In this document: positions 8,624 to 15,718 of the stretch, piece after piece
Layout of the letters: each line of letters opens with the position of its first letter
How positions within the stretch are numbered: position 1 is the first letter of the stretch
Assembly: GCF_938045465.1 (NCBI RefSeq)
Contig: NZ_CALIBF010000080.1
Location: forward strand, 1 to 30,717
Length of the DNA: 30,717 bases
From: an uncultured Campylobacter sp.
GTDB taxonomy: Bacteria; Campylobacterota; Campylobacteria; Campylobacterales; Campylobacteraceae
Reading direction: 5' to 3'
Program-made: the position numbers and the translations under genes
Notes under the pieces: generated by a model
Databases searched by the model: none
What the model was told of the DNA's origin: nothing
The model's input: the letters and a program-made list of their open reading frames with translations, nothing else

Positions 8624-8854
8624 ATGTTTCATGAATACAGAGATTTAATCACTGAGTTAAAAGGCAAAAACGCGCGATTTGATTCGCTTTTCGAGAAACA
8701 CGACGAGCTGGATCACAAGATCGCCGACGCACAAGCCGGCAGAGTGCATATGAGCGATCTGGAGATCGATGCGATGAAGAAAGAAAAGCTTCGCATAAAA
8801 GATGAGCTAGGCACCCTGCTAGCGCAATATAAAGCCGAAAAGGCAGATAAATAA
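8624..8854 (+). CDS. DUF465 (YdcH-like) small helical protein
   Basis: A 76-residue, highly charged, all-helical protein with the DUF465/YdcH pattern: HEYRDLI near the start, an F-x-x-L-F-x-x-H-x-x-L-D segment around residues 19-30, and the closing L-K-x-E-K-L-x-x-K-D-E-L motif near 50-63. The family is widespread and has no established function. The heptad-like spacing suggests a short coiled-coil hairpin. The ATG at 8624 has a strong AAAGGAG site. In other Campylobacter a DUF465 gene lies next to rpmB, so this is likely the same conserved neighbour. It is probably transcribed alone, between the argJ terminator and the hairpin at 8859-8916. Confidence 0.85.
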   Translation: MFHEYRDLITELKGKNARFDSLFEKHDELDHKIADAQAGRVHMSDLEIDAMKKEKLRIKDELGTLLAQYKAEKADK

Positions 8855-9719
8855 AGTTGCTTGCGGCGAAATTAAGATGCAGCAGAGTGCTAGCAAGGCT
8901 AATTTCGCCGCTAAGCTTTAATCCGTGTTTAGAATTTTCTAATCTCAATAAGTTTAACCGCTTAAATTTGCCTCGCATGATAGAGATATTAAAACAGCGC
9001 GCCAAAACAAGTTAAAATTTATACCGCACGCTTCACCATATTGACACCGCTAAATAATTTTTACGCATCGGCTACATCACTGCATATACCAACAATGCGG
9101 TATTAGCGCAATCAAATATAATTCGTTACGGCTCTCTATCGCCCTTTCCGCTTCCAAAAATATCTCTTGCTGAATGCGTTTTGCGCTACAGAGTAAATTA
9201 AAATTTATGCTGCGTCGCCTGCAGCCTGGCTTTTAAATTTTACTTTGCAGCGAGCATTTTCTAGTAAATTTCAAATCTTACGCTTTGCTTGTTTCAGGCG
9301 TAATACCTACTTTAAAATTCCGCATTTCAAAGGAATCTAAAGTAGCGCTAGAATTTTAAATTCCCGTTCGCGCTAACCGCGAAATTTCAAATTCGCAGAC
9401 TCCGACCAAGCGCTAGTTTATGCTAGAGCCTGCTTTAATCTCTTCAAAGAATTTAGCCAAGCTTGCTTATTTTAACCCGCTTCGTTGAGCTTTAAAAATT
9501 TAGATTATTTCTTTGATCGTATCGGATAATGCCTGCCGGCACGGAATTGCTCAAGCCACCCTATTTGCTATATGCGCAATTAAAAGCGGCGCTAACGCGG
9601 AATTAAATAGTATAAGTTTGCGATCTACAAAAGGTATGAAATTTAATCATAGAATTTTAAGCGCTAAGGATTTGCGATAGAATTTCGCCGCGCAAATCAA
9701 ATCCCAAAGCTAGCCTAGC
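8855..9719. other. Gene-poor gap of about 865 bases
   Basis: Apart from the stem-loop at 8859-8916, I see no gene on either strand. A second hairpin pairs CTACTTTA (9307-9314) plus ATTCC with GGAAT-CTAAAGTAG (9332-9345). The rest is rich in AAATTT-type words. No tRNA or known structural RNA signature was recognised, but a small RNA cannot be excluded. Confidence 0.5.
8859..8916 (+). terminator. Strong stem-loop after the DUF465 gene
   Basis: GCGGCGAAATTA (8863-8874) and TAATTTCGCCGC (8900-8911) are perfect 12-base arms; GCTT (8859-8862) and AAGC (8913-8916) extend the stem past one bulged base. The 25-base loop is larger than usual and only TTTAATCC follows, so it may be a terminator or an RNA stability element. 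Confidence 0.5.
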
Positions 9720-10160
9720 CTACTCGAAAACCTTCGCTTCTAAGCCATGTAGCCTTTGCAAGCCGATATCGATATATTCGTTAAGCTTCTCATTATTTTC
9801 CAGCAATTTGTCGTAATAGCTCTTGGCTCTTTCTCTCGCGGTCGCATCAGGCTCGATATACTTTAGACCACTTTTGAAAAGTCCTTTGGATTCCACAAAA
9901 TAGATCGAGTGGATCTTCTCGCAGTGCGATAGCCCTGCTTCAGTGTAGTTTAAAATCGATTCGTACGCGATGTTGCCTAACAGCTCCTGCAGTCTATTTG
10001 CGGGATTTTTGAAAAACTCGGCAAACTCCTTATACGGCGTAAAAACCTGATCCAGGTTTTTCATCGCATCGCCGTAGATACCCTTTTTCAGGCGAAACAT
10101 CGTCATTTCTTGAGAACTTACAAACTTCTCTATTGCTTTTATCGTATCGTTTTTATTCAC
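9720..10160 (-). CDS. Hypothetical helical protein, 146 aa
   Basis: I do not recognise this protein. It begins at a GTG (10160) with AAGGG at suitable distance and a TATAAT -10 box at 10195-10200, so it appears to be a real, separately transcribed gene. The 146 residues are charged and predicted helical, with no signal peptide, no membrane segment, and a single Cys (in SHCEK near residue 80). The C-terminal half (about 100-146) has a heptad-like pattern that could form a coiled coil. It lies 135 bases downstream of the Fur-family gene on the same strand. No metal-binding motif links it to the zinc locus, so any connection is only positional. Confidence 0.7.
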   Translation of the reverse strand: MNKNDTIKAIEKFVSSQEMTMFRLKKGIYGDAMKNLDQVFTPYKEFAEFFKNPANRLQELLGNIAYESILNYTEAGLSHCEKIHSIYFVESKGLFKSGLKYIEPDATARERAKSYYDKLLENNEKLNEYIDIGLQRLHGLEAKVFE

Positions 10161-10194
10161 TGAATTTTTCCCTTTTAAAATATGAAACGCTCGG

Positions 10195-10200
10195 ATTATA
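10195..10200 (-). promoter_or_regulatory. -10 box in front of the hypothetical gene
   Basis: On the minus strand TATAAT follows a T-rich and A-rich stretch (TTTTTATAAAACAAACGA), 34 bases before the GTG start at 10160. It is the epsilonproteobacterial promoter pattern and suggests the gene is not only read through from the Fur-family gene. Confidence 0.6.
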
Positions 10201-10295
10201 TCGTTTGTTTTATAAAAATCCGTTAAAAATCGGTTAAATTTTGCCCTAGTGTTTTAGCCAAATTTCTTCGAGCGCTTTTGATTAAATTTCCCGCC

Positions 10296-10649
10296 TCAGC
10301 CGCCGCACTTCTCGCACAGACCGCGCACAAGCACGCTTTTGACATTTTTTTGTGGCAGAGCGGGCATCGAAATCTCCTCCATTTTATGGCAGCTTTCGCA
10401 GATAAAATACGCTTTGGCGCCGTCGGTGAGCTCATAAAAGCTTTTATGATTATTTTCGCTGGTAATTATCAAATTTTTCTCTTCCAAAAGCGCTATATTG
10501 CGATATATCGTGGTTTTATTAGCACCTGTTAGTTCTACTAGTTCATCATAGCTTACTGGGCATTTTTTCTCGCTTAGGATCTGCACGATCTGCACTCTAA
10601 GCGCCGTAGGAGCGATATCGTGACTCGCTAAAAAATCTTTGGGATCCAT
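10296..10649 (-). CDS. Fur-family transcriptional regulator, Zur-like by context
   Basis: A 117-residue protein, shorter than the usual 135-150 of Fur/Zur/PerR. The N-terminal winged helix is clear: APTALRVQIVQILSEKKCPV (13-32) and GANKTTIYRNIALLEEKNLI (42-61), the DNA-recognition helix of the family. The C-terminal half keeps two CxxC pairs, C84/C87 (ICESC) and C112/C115 (LCEKC), which bind structural zinc in Fur proteins. The His-rich segment that normally precedes the first CxxC (HHxHxIC) reads AKAYFIC here, so the usual regulatory metal site is missing or altered. The gene diverges from znuA across 113 bases that contain a palindromic operator candidate, so a zinc-responsive repressor of znuA and itself is the most likely role; iron or peroxide response is not excluded. 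Confidence 0.8.
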   Translation of the reverse strand: MDPKDFLASHDIAPTALRVQIVQILSEKKCPVSYDELVELTGANKTTIYRNIALLEEKNLIITSENNHKSFYELTDGAKAYFICESCHKMEEISMPALPQKNVKSVLVRGLCEKCGG

Positions 10650-10705
10650 TTTACGCCTTTTTTAAAATTTAAGCGATGATAGCGAAATTTAGATAAATTT
10701 ATATT

Positions 10706-10723
10706 AAGTTGCAACTAAGTTGC
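10706..10723. promoter_or_regulatory. Candidate Zur-type operator between the regulator and znuA
   Basis: AGTTGCAACT (10707-10716) is a perfect palindrome, and its half AAGTTGC (10706-10712) recurs at 10717-10723, exactly 11 bases on, one helical turn. The pair lies immediately upstream of the znuA -10 box, where a bound repressor would block RNA polymerase. Assignment to the divergent Fur-family protein is inferred from position. Confidence 0.5.
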
Positions 10724-10729
10724 TTTTGA

Positions 10730-10735
10730 TATACT
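10730..10735 (+). promoter_or_regulatory. -10 box of znuA
   Basis: TATACT preceded by TTTTGA, 27 bases before the ATG at 10763. The operator candidate 10706-10723 occupies the -35 position. GGAAAGGA at 10750-10757 is the ribosome site. Confidence 0.55.
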
Positions 10736-10762
10736 TCCGCAATTTTTTTGGAAAGGAATTTT

Positions 10763-11689
10763 ATGAAAAAGCTTATTTTCACGCTTTTAGCAGCTAGTTG
10801 CGTAGCATTCGCCAAACCTACGGTCACCACGACCATACTTCCTACGAAGTATTTTGTTGAACAGATCGCAGGCGATACTCTGCAGGTAAATACGATGGTC
10901 GGCAAAGGCGCTGATCCGCACACATACGAGCCTAAGCCTTCGGAGATGAAAATGCTAGAAAATAGCGATCTGTATTTTGCAGTCGGTATAGAATTTGATG
11001 AAGTCTGGCTACCAAAGCTTGCTGCATCGTATCCAAAGATGAAGATAATCCGCACCGAAGATGGCATCACTAAAATGGCTATGGCAGAGCATCACCATCA
11101 CGACGAACATGATCATAGCGCACATCACGATGATCACGATCATGACGCGCATCATGAGCATGGTGACAAAGACCACGAGGCGCACGAGCACCATCATCAT
11201 CACGGCGGTTTAGACCCACATATCTGGCTCGATCCGCAGCTTGTAAAAATTCAAGCTAAAAATATTAAAGACGCGTTAACCAAACAGTATCCTAAGGATG
11301 CTAAAATTTATGAAGCAAATTTCGATAAATTTGCTAAAAAGCTGGACGAGCTGGACGCTTACGCAAAGCAAAAATTAGCGGGCGTCAAGGGAAAGAAATT
11401 TATGGTTTATCATCCGTCTTGGGGCTATTTCGCGCATCGATACGATTTAGAGCAGATCGCAGTCGAAGTGGAGGGCAAAGAGCCTAAGCCTGCGGATTTA
11501 GCCGAGCTAATCGAGGAAGCCAAAGAGGAAAAGATCAAGGTGATTTTCGTCGCACCGCAGTTTTCCAAAAAGGCAGCGCAAACCATCGCCGCACAAACAG
11601 GCGCAAAGGTGATGGAGATCGATCAGCTGCCGCTAGATTGGTACGAGACGATGAAAAAGACGATCGACGTTTTCGGAGAAAATTTGTAG
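10763..11689 (+). CDS. znuA: Zinc ABC transporter substrate-binding protein ZnuA (cluster A-I)
   Basis: The ATG at 10763 is chosen because GGAAAGGA precedes it and the protein then opens with a signal peptide (MKKLIFTLLAASCVAFA, cut near 17/18); an in-frame TTG at 10748 would precede the ribosome site. The 308-residue precursor is a periplasmic metal-binding protein. DPHTYEP (H53), DPHIWLDP (H153), a YHPSWGYF segment with the third His, and an Asp near DQLPLDW supply the metal ligands. Residues 110-147 form the acidic His-rich loop typical of zinc rather than manganese binders: 20 His in 38 residues. Normally ZnuA hands zinc to the ZnuBC permease, but no znuB or znuC follows; instead a DUF1007-NicO fusion gene begins 4 bases after the stop. 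Expression is probably zinc-controlled through the divergent Fur-family protein. Confidence 0.92.
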   Translation: MKKLIFTLLAASCVAFAKPTVTTTILPTKYFVEQIAGDTLQVNTMVGKGADPHTYEPKPSEMKMLENSDLYFAVGIEFDEVWLPKLAASYPKMKIIRTEDGITKMAMAEHHHHDEHDHSAHHDDHDHDAHHEHGDKDHEAHEHHHHHGGLDPHIWLDPQLVKIQAKNIKDALTKQYPKDAKIYEANFDKFAKKLDELDAYAKQKLAGVKGKKFMVYHPSWGYFAHRYDLEQIAVEVEGKEPKPADLAELIEEAKEEKIKVIFVAPQFSKKAAQTIAAQTGAKVMEIDQLPLDWYETMKKTIDVFGENL

Positions 11690-11693
11690 TTTA

Positions 11694-13997
11694 ATGAAAT
11701 TTATTAAAATTTTACTTTTATCCGCGATCTTTAGCTCGCGGATATTTGCGTGCGCTCTGTGCGCCCTATACACGCCCACTGCGCACGTTAGCATTACCCC
11801 CGTCGCACAAGACGGCAAGATCGTGAGCCTGCATTTTTCGTGGCTTTTCTCTCAAAATTTTACCGACGTCATAATGCAGACCTACGATATAAATTCCAAC
11901 GGCAAGCTTGAAAATAGCGAGCTTGCCGAGATAACTAAGGCGATGACCGATTATCTAACCCCCAAAAACTATCTTTGCGAGGCGGAATTCTACGATCAAG
12001 CGCCAAAAAATACAAAGCCCGTGCTTAGCAACCTCGTAGGCACGCAGATCAAGGGAAATTTTAAAAACGCAATAAGCCTCGTCAAAAAGGGCAGACTCGT
12101 GTTTGAGTTCGATCAAAAGGTCGGCTTCGAGCTGCGCAATAACCGCGTTCTTAAAATTTCCATTAACGACGATCAGGGATTTTTCAATTTCAAAATGCTT
12201 GACGACAAGCCCATTAATCTGGGCGAGGGCTTTGTAGCGAAGCCTAATTCAAATTTAGCCACCACTTTTATAGAATTTAGCGGCGAAAAGCCAAAGATCG
12301 CGGATAAAAAGCCGCCAATTTCAGGCGCGCCGAACTCTGATTTAGCGCAGGATGGTCTTGCATCTAGCCAGCAGAGCCTTGCGGGCTCAGAGGATAAACT
12401 TGCGCAAGGCGGGCAAGGAAAACCCAATGCCAGCTCAGCACGCAGATCAAACCAAAGATCCGTCGGCGACATCGTTTCGGAAGCTGCAGCAGAGGCGCAA
12501 AAAAATATCGCCGCTTCGGATACTATCGCGCAGATTAATAAAGCCGCCAAAAAGAACGCGCAAGCAAAAGGTGGTCCCGCAAATTCCGACCGCTTAGGCA
12601 GCGAAAACTTAGAGGCCGCCGCAAAAAACGGCGAAAATACCGCGGCTTCTTTAGGCGATGATTCAAATTTAGCGCAAAACGGCGGCGACAGGAGCGCTGC
12701 GATAAATTTTAACGATTCCGCAAATTCTGCGCCGTCTGTAGATAAAGGTACGGGGCAAAATTTGGCGGCGAGACGAGATAATTCTTTAAATTCCGCGCAT
12801 TCTACGCAAAATTTTGCGACTCCGCCCGATGAGAGTTCTTTAAATTTAGCGCAAAATAGCGCGAGCAAAAACGGCGCTGCGTCCGGTAGCGACAATATTT
12901 CAAGCGAGCCACAAAAAGAGGCTACGCTGGGATTTGTCGCGCAAAAGACGATGGATTTTATGAAAAGCCTCAAAACGGCGTTTCGCGCAAGCAGCGAGCA
13001 TGCAAGCGCAAGCACGATCTTATGGGTTCTAGCACTTTCTTTCATATACGGCTTTTTCCACGCGGCAGGCCCTGGACACGCGAAGCTGCTAACGGCGAGC
13101 TATTTCCTAGCCCATGGCGGCAGCTACGTCAAAGCCTTCGGATTTGCCCTTAAAATCGGGCTTCTGCACGTCCTGGGAGCGCTCGTTTTAGTAAGCGCGA
13201 GCATGTTTGTGTTGCAAAACGTCGCAGGGCTCGTCTCTGCAAACTCCGCCTCGATCACCACGAAAATTTCGGCGCTTCTGATCATCGTCATAACCGCGCT
13301 CATCATCTACGACAAAGCTCGCCGCGTAAGAGCGGGCGTCAGCCACGATGCGAGCTGCTCCTGCGCCGCTTGCGCTTCCATCGCAAAGACCGCAGATACG
13401 GACTCCCGCTTAAAAGATACGGCATTTGCAAACGCCGAGAATTCCGCTCACGCAGCGTCGAAGAGCTATAAATTTTCTAAATTTAAAATTAAAAGCGGCG
13501 AATCCGCGCAGTATTTAGATACCAAAAATTCGGGTGCCACAACGGCAGAGCTAAATTCAAATTTAAATTTAAACGCAAGCCTAGAAGAAAACTCGTCTAG
13601 CCAAAACAAGCAAAAACAGGCTTTAAATTCTGCAAATTTCAAAAACCAAACCTCATCTCGCTCGCTGCAAAATGGCGCAACTTCAGGCGGCGAGAAAGGG
13701 CGAGAGTGGCTTATCGCGCTTGCGGCGGCGCTCGTGCCCTGCCCAGGCACGATCCTGATTTTTGTACTTGCCTTCAGCCTCGGAAGCTTCGCGCTTAGCG
13801 TCGCAAGTGCGCTTTTCATCGGTTTTGGGATGAGCGTCGTGATATTTTTAGCCGCGCTTTTCGGCGCGAAAGCAAACGAGCTTAGCTCAAAACGGCTCGT
13901 AAGCCTGAAACTTTATGTCGAATTTTTGGGACTTTTCGTGATGTTCGGGCTCGGGGTTTTTATGTATTTCCTCTCAGACACCCTCAGAGTGCTGTGA
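11694..13997 (+). CDS. ZevA-ZevB-like fusion: periplasmic DUF1007 domain + NicO-type metal permease
   Basis: A 767-residue protein that seems to join two genes that are separate in Haemophilus (zevA and zevB, a reported zinc uptake pair). Residues 1-19 are a signal peptide; 20-195 match DUF1007 and contain a canonical EF-hand loop DINSNGKLENSE (65-76). Residues about 200-410 are a Ser/Asn/Ala/Gln-rich low-complexity linker with recurring LAQ(N/D/G) units. From about 435 follows a six-helix NicO/RcnA-type permease with HAAGPGH (456-462) and LVPCPG (680-685). Between helices 3 and 4, residues about 540-665 form a second low-complexity loop beginning with a CSCAAC cluster, where RcnA relatives carry a His-rich loop. 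The ATG is 4 bases after znuA with GGAG inside the znuA end, so translation is coupled. Zinc uptake is inferred; NicO proteins can also move Ni or Co, inward or outward. Confidence 0.82.
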   Translation: MKFIKILLLSAIFSSRIFACALCALYTPTAHVSITPVAQDGKIVSLHFSWLFSQNFTDVIMQTYDINSNGKLENSELAEITKAMTDYLTPKNYLCEAEFYDQAPKNTKPVLSNLVGTQIKGNFKNAISLVKKGRLVFEFDQKVGFELRNNRVLKISINDDQGFFNFKMLDDKPINLGEGFVAKPNSNLATTFIEFSGEKPKIADKKPPISGAPNSDLAQDGLASSQQSLAGSEDKLAQGGQGKPNASSARRSNQRSVGDIVSEAAAEAQKNIAASDTIAQINKAAKKNAQAKGGPANSDRLGSENLEAAAKNGENTAASLGDDSNLAQNGGDRSAAINFNDSANSAPSVDKGTGQNLAARRDNSLNSAHSTQNFATPPDESSLNLAQNSASKNGAASGSDNISSEPQKEATLGFVAQKTMDFMKSLKTAFRASSEHASASTILWVLALSFIYGFFHAAGPGHAKLLTASYFLAHGGSYVKAFGFALKIGLLHVLGALVLVSASMFVLQNVAGLVSANSASITTKISALLIIVITALIIYDKARRVRAGVSHDASCSCAACASIAKTADTDSRLKDTAFANAENSAHAASKSYKFSKFKIKSGESAQYLDTKNSGATTAELNSNLNLNASLEENSSSQNKQKQALNSANFKNQTSSRSLQNGATSGGEKGREWLIALAAALVPCPGTILIFVLAFSLGSFALSVASALFIGFGMSVVIFLAALFGAKANELSSKRLVSLKLYVEFLGLFVMFGLGVFMYFLSDTLRVL

Positions 13998-14160
13998 TCG
14001 CAAAATTTGAACGCAAATTTACAAAGGCGGCTCGCGTGAAATATAAGCTTACGCGATACGTTAAATTTTAAATCCGATGCGAATTGATTTCAGAATAGTA
14101 AAATTTTACGCCGCACTGGCTGCGTAAATTAAGCTCCGATCTCGACTATTTAATTATGCG

Positions 14161-14187
14161 GCGGAATTCGCTCTTTATGAATTCCGC
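14161..14187 (+). terminator. Hairpin after the ZevAB-like gene
   Basis: GCGGAATTC (14161-14169) and GAATTCCGC (14179-14187) form a perfect 9-base stem with a 9-base loop, followed by TAAATTTTG. It may end the znuA-zevAB transcript; it lies just in front of the next gene's -10 box. Confidence 0.55.
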
Positions 14188-14197
14188 TAAATTTTGC

Positions 14198-14203
14198 TAC
14201 AAT
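14198..14203 (+). promoter_or_regulatory. -10 box of the DUF3137 gene
   Basis: TACAAT preceded by ATTTTGC, 28 bases before the ATG at 14232; AAGGA at 14222-14226 is the ribosome site. Confidence 0.6.
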
Positions 14204-14231
14204 ACGGGCGAAATTTTTCTCAAGGACAGAT

Positions 14232-15182
14232 ATGTCGCCTTCTTTGCAAGATGCTATTTCGCAAACTTTAATCGAGCAAAAAGCGTGCGCTAGAGTTTTT
14301 AATAGATATTACTACCTCAGTATAGCCGCCTTTTTTGCGGTCCTGTTCGTATTAGTGTTTCTAAACTGCGTTAAAGCAGACACTCCTCTAATAGAAATTG
14401 CCGAATTTTCGAGCGTCTTGATCCTTTTTCATATCTTTTGGATATTTCTTATGCATTGCGCCAGTCAAGAAAGCGAAGCGGAAATTCGCTACTACAAATT
14501 TTATAAAGAGATATTCGTCCGCGCCGTAATAAACGATATAGATGCCGGTTTAAAATACGATCCATATACCGGCATGCAAGAAGAGGAATTTCAAAAATTT
14601 AGAATTTATAGGAAATCTAGGATCAAAAGCGAGGATCGGATTACGGGCGTGTACTGCGGGATTAAATTTAGCCTCAGCGAGGTACATAGTAATGGTAGGT
14701 TTTACATGAAAACGGATAATCCGCTCATAGCGGCGATTATGTTGATCAAAATATTCTACGATAACTATATGGACTTTGACGGCAACGTGCTGATCTGCGA
14801 GCTCGCGAAAAAAACCTCGGGCAAAACGATAGTGGTAAGCAGGGAGCTAAACGCCAAGATCTTCGGCGAAAAAGAGATGATGGACGATGTGGATTTTATG
14901 CGCGATTTTCGCGTGTTTGCGGATGACAAAGTAGAAGCGCGCTATTTGCTAACGCCCGCGTTTATGGAGCGTCTGCGCGAAATAAATCGCGAAACGAACG
15001 GCGAGTTCAGCTTGAGCGCGGTATTTATGGATGAGCGCTTATATCTATTTTTAAACGGTGCGCCCGATCTTTTCGAAACTACTCTTTTTGATAGACCCGC
15101 TAGCATAGAGCTCGCGTGCGAATACCAAACGCGGATCCGCAAAATTTTAAGCCTAATCGAAACGCTTAAACTCACAAATTAG
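14232..15182 (+). CDS. DUF3137 family membrane protein
   Basis: A 316-residue protein with two membrane segments near the N-terminus (about 26-46 and 54-77) and a large soluble part. The soluble part shows the DUF3137 pattern: YDPYTGMQEEEFQKFRIY around 108-125, an RITGVYCGIKFSLSEVHSNG segment near 136-155 and ARYLLTPAFMERL near 236-248, preceded by a DVDFMRDFRVFADD block. The family is widespread in Gram-negative bacteria and has no established function; members sit in the inner membrane with the C-terminal domain probably cytosolic. It has its own promoter and a good AAGGA site, stands alone between the zinc locus and the converging serA gene, and shows no unusual codon or base use. Family assignment is from recalled motif pattern, so moderately firm. 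Confidence 0.8.
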   Translation: MSPSLQDAISQTLIEQKACARVFNRYYYLSIAAFFAVLFVLVFLNCVKADTPLIEIAEFSSVLILFHIFWIFLMHCASQESEAEIRYYKFYKEIFVRAVINDIDAGLKYDPYTGMQEEEFQKFRIYRKSRIKSEDRITGVYCGIKFSLSEVHSNGRFYMKTDNPLIAAIMLIKIFYDNYMDFDGNVLICELAKKTSGKTIVVSRELNAKIFGEKEMMDDVDFMRDFRVFADDKVEARYLLTPAFMERLREINRETNGEFSLSAVFMDERLYLFLNGAPDLFETTLFDRPASIELACEYQTRIRKILSLIETLKLTN

Positions 15183-15678
15183 CAGGGCGCATTACGGCTG
15201 AAATTTTGTATTGGCTAAATTTAGGTCGGGCGGAATTTTTACCGAAGCGTAGTTTCGGCAAAAACGTAAAATTTAATCAACAATGCGATCTCTCGGCGGC
15301 TGTCTGAAATTAAACGAGCGATACGATTAGAGAGATGAAGTGCCTGTCGCGCATAAATTTGAAACAAAAGCGCCTTGCCGTGTCTAAAAATTTATAAAAT
15401 TTGACCGCGTTTTGTATTGCGACGCTTAGCTTTGGATACCGAACTCGTATAGCGGCAGAATTTAATCGGCGACGCTCGCGATTATGAAATTTAAAGCGGC
15501 TCTGCAAGGACGAAATTTAAAATTTAAAAGCAAGCCCGCGGCGAGAGTTAAATTTAAAGCGCTCGCGGCGTTTGCAAAAGTCGCACGCTAAAAGGTATCT
15601 GCCCGGATGCAGCTGCAACGTACCTCAAGCGCGGCTCTGCACACAGGAAGTAAATTTAAATTATTAAAGAAATTGGAT
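15183..15678. other. Intergenic region between convergent DUF3137 gene and serA
   Basis: No gene is visible on either strand. A short stem CCGAA/TTCGG (15242-15258) flanked by TTTTT and AAAAA may serve as a weak transcription end for the DUF3137 gene. The rest consists of AAATTT-rich and GC-rich patches without recognisable coding or RNA signatures. Confidence 0.5.
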
Positions 15679-15703
15679 GAGGCGAAATTTAAAATTCCGC
15701 CTC
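15679..15703 (-). terminator. Terminator of serA
   Basis: Minus-strand arms GAGGCGGAATTT (15703-15692) and AAATTTCGCCTC (15690-15679) pair over 12 bases with one G-U pair, around a single central base (the loop would open a few AT pairs). It lies 16 bases past the serA stop and is followed on the minus strand by ATCCAATTTCTTT. Confidence 0.65.
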
Positions 15704-15718
15704 CTAAGCGGAAAGGGA

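Noticed and set aside
10748..10762. TTG start for znuA at 10748
   Set aside because: It precedes the ribosome site GGAAAGGA and would put MERNF in front of a good signal peptide; the ATG at 10763 is better.
11009..11203. Met/Val-rich minus-strand frame opposite the His-rich loop of znuA
   Set aside because: It is the reverse complement of His/Asp codons and has no independent support.
11090..11205. Repeated CATCA/GATCA words in znuA as a tandem repeat or CRISPR-like array
   Set aside because: They are His and Asp codons of the metal-binding loop with no regular spacing.
12173..13045. A 290-residue open frame on the minus strand inside the ZevAB-like gene
   Set aside because: It is the shadow of the low-complexity linker; its Cys/Phe/Ser/Ala-rich product and lack of a ribosome site mark it as noncoding.
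15236..15264. Stem TTTTTACCGAA / TTCGGCAAAAA as an intrinsic terminator for the DUF3137 gene
   Set aside because: The T-run is before and the A-run after the stem on the plus strand, and one pair is mismatched, so the polarity is wrong for a standard terminator.
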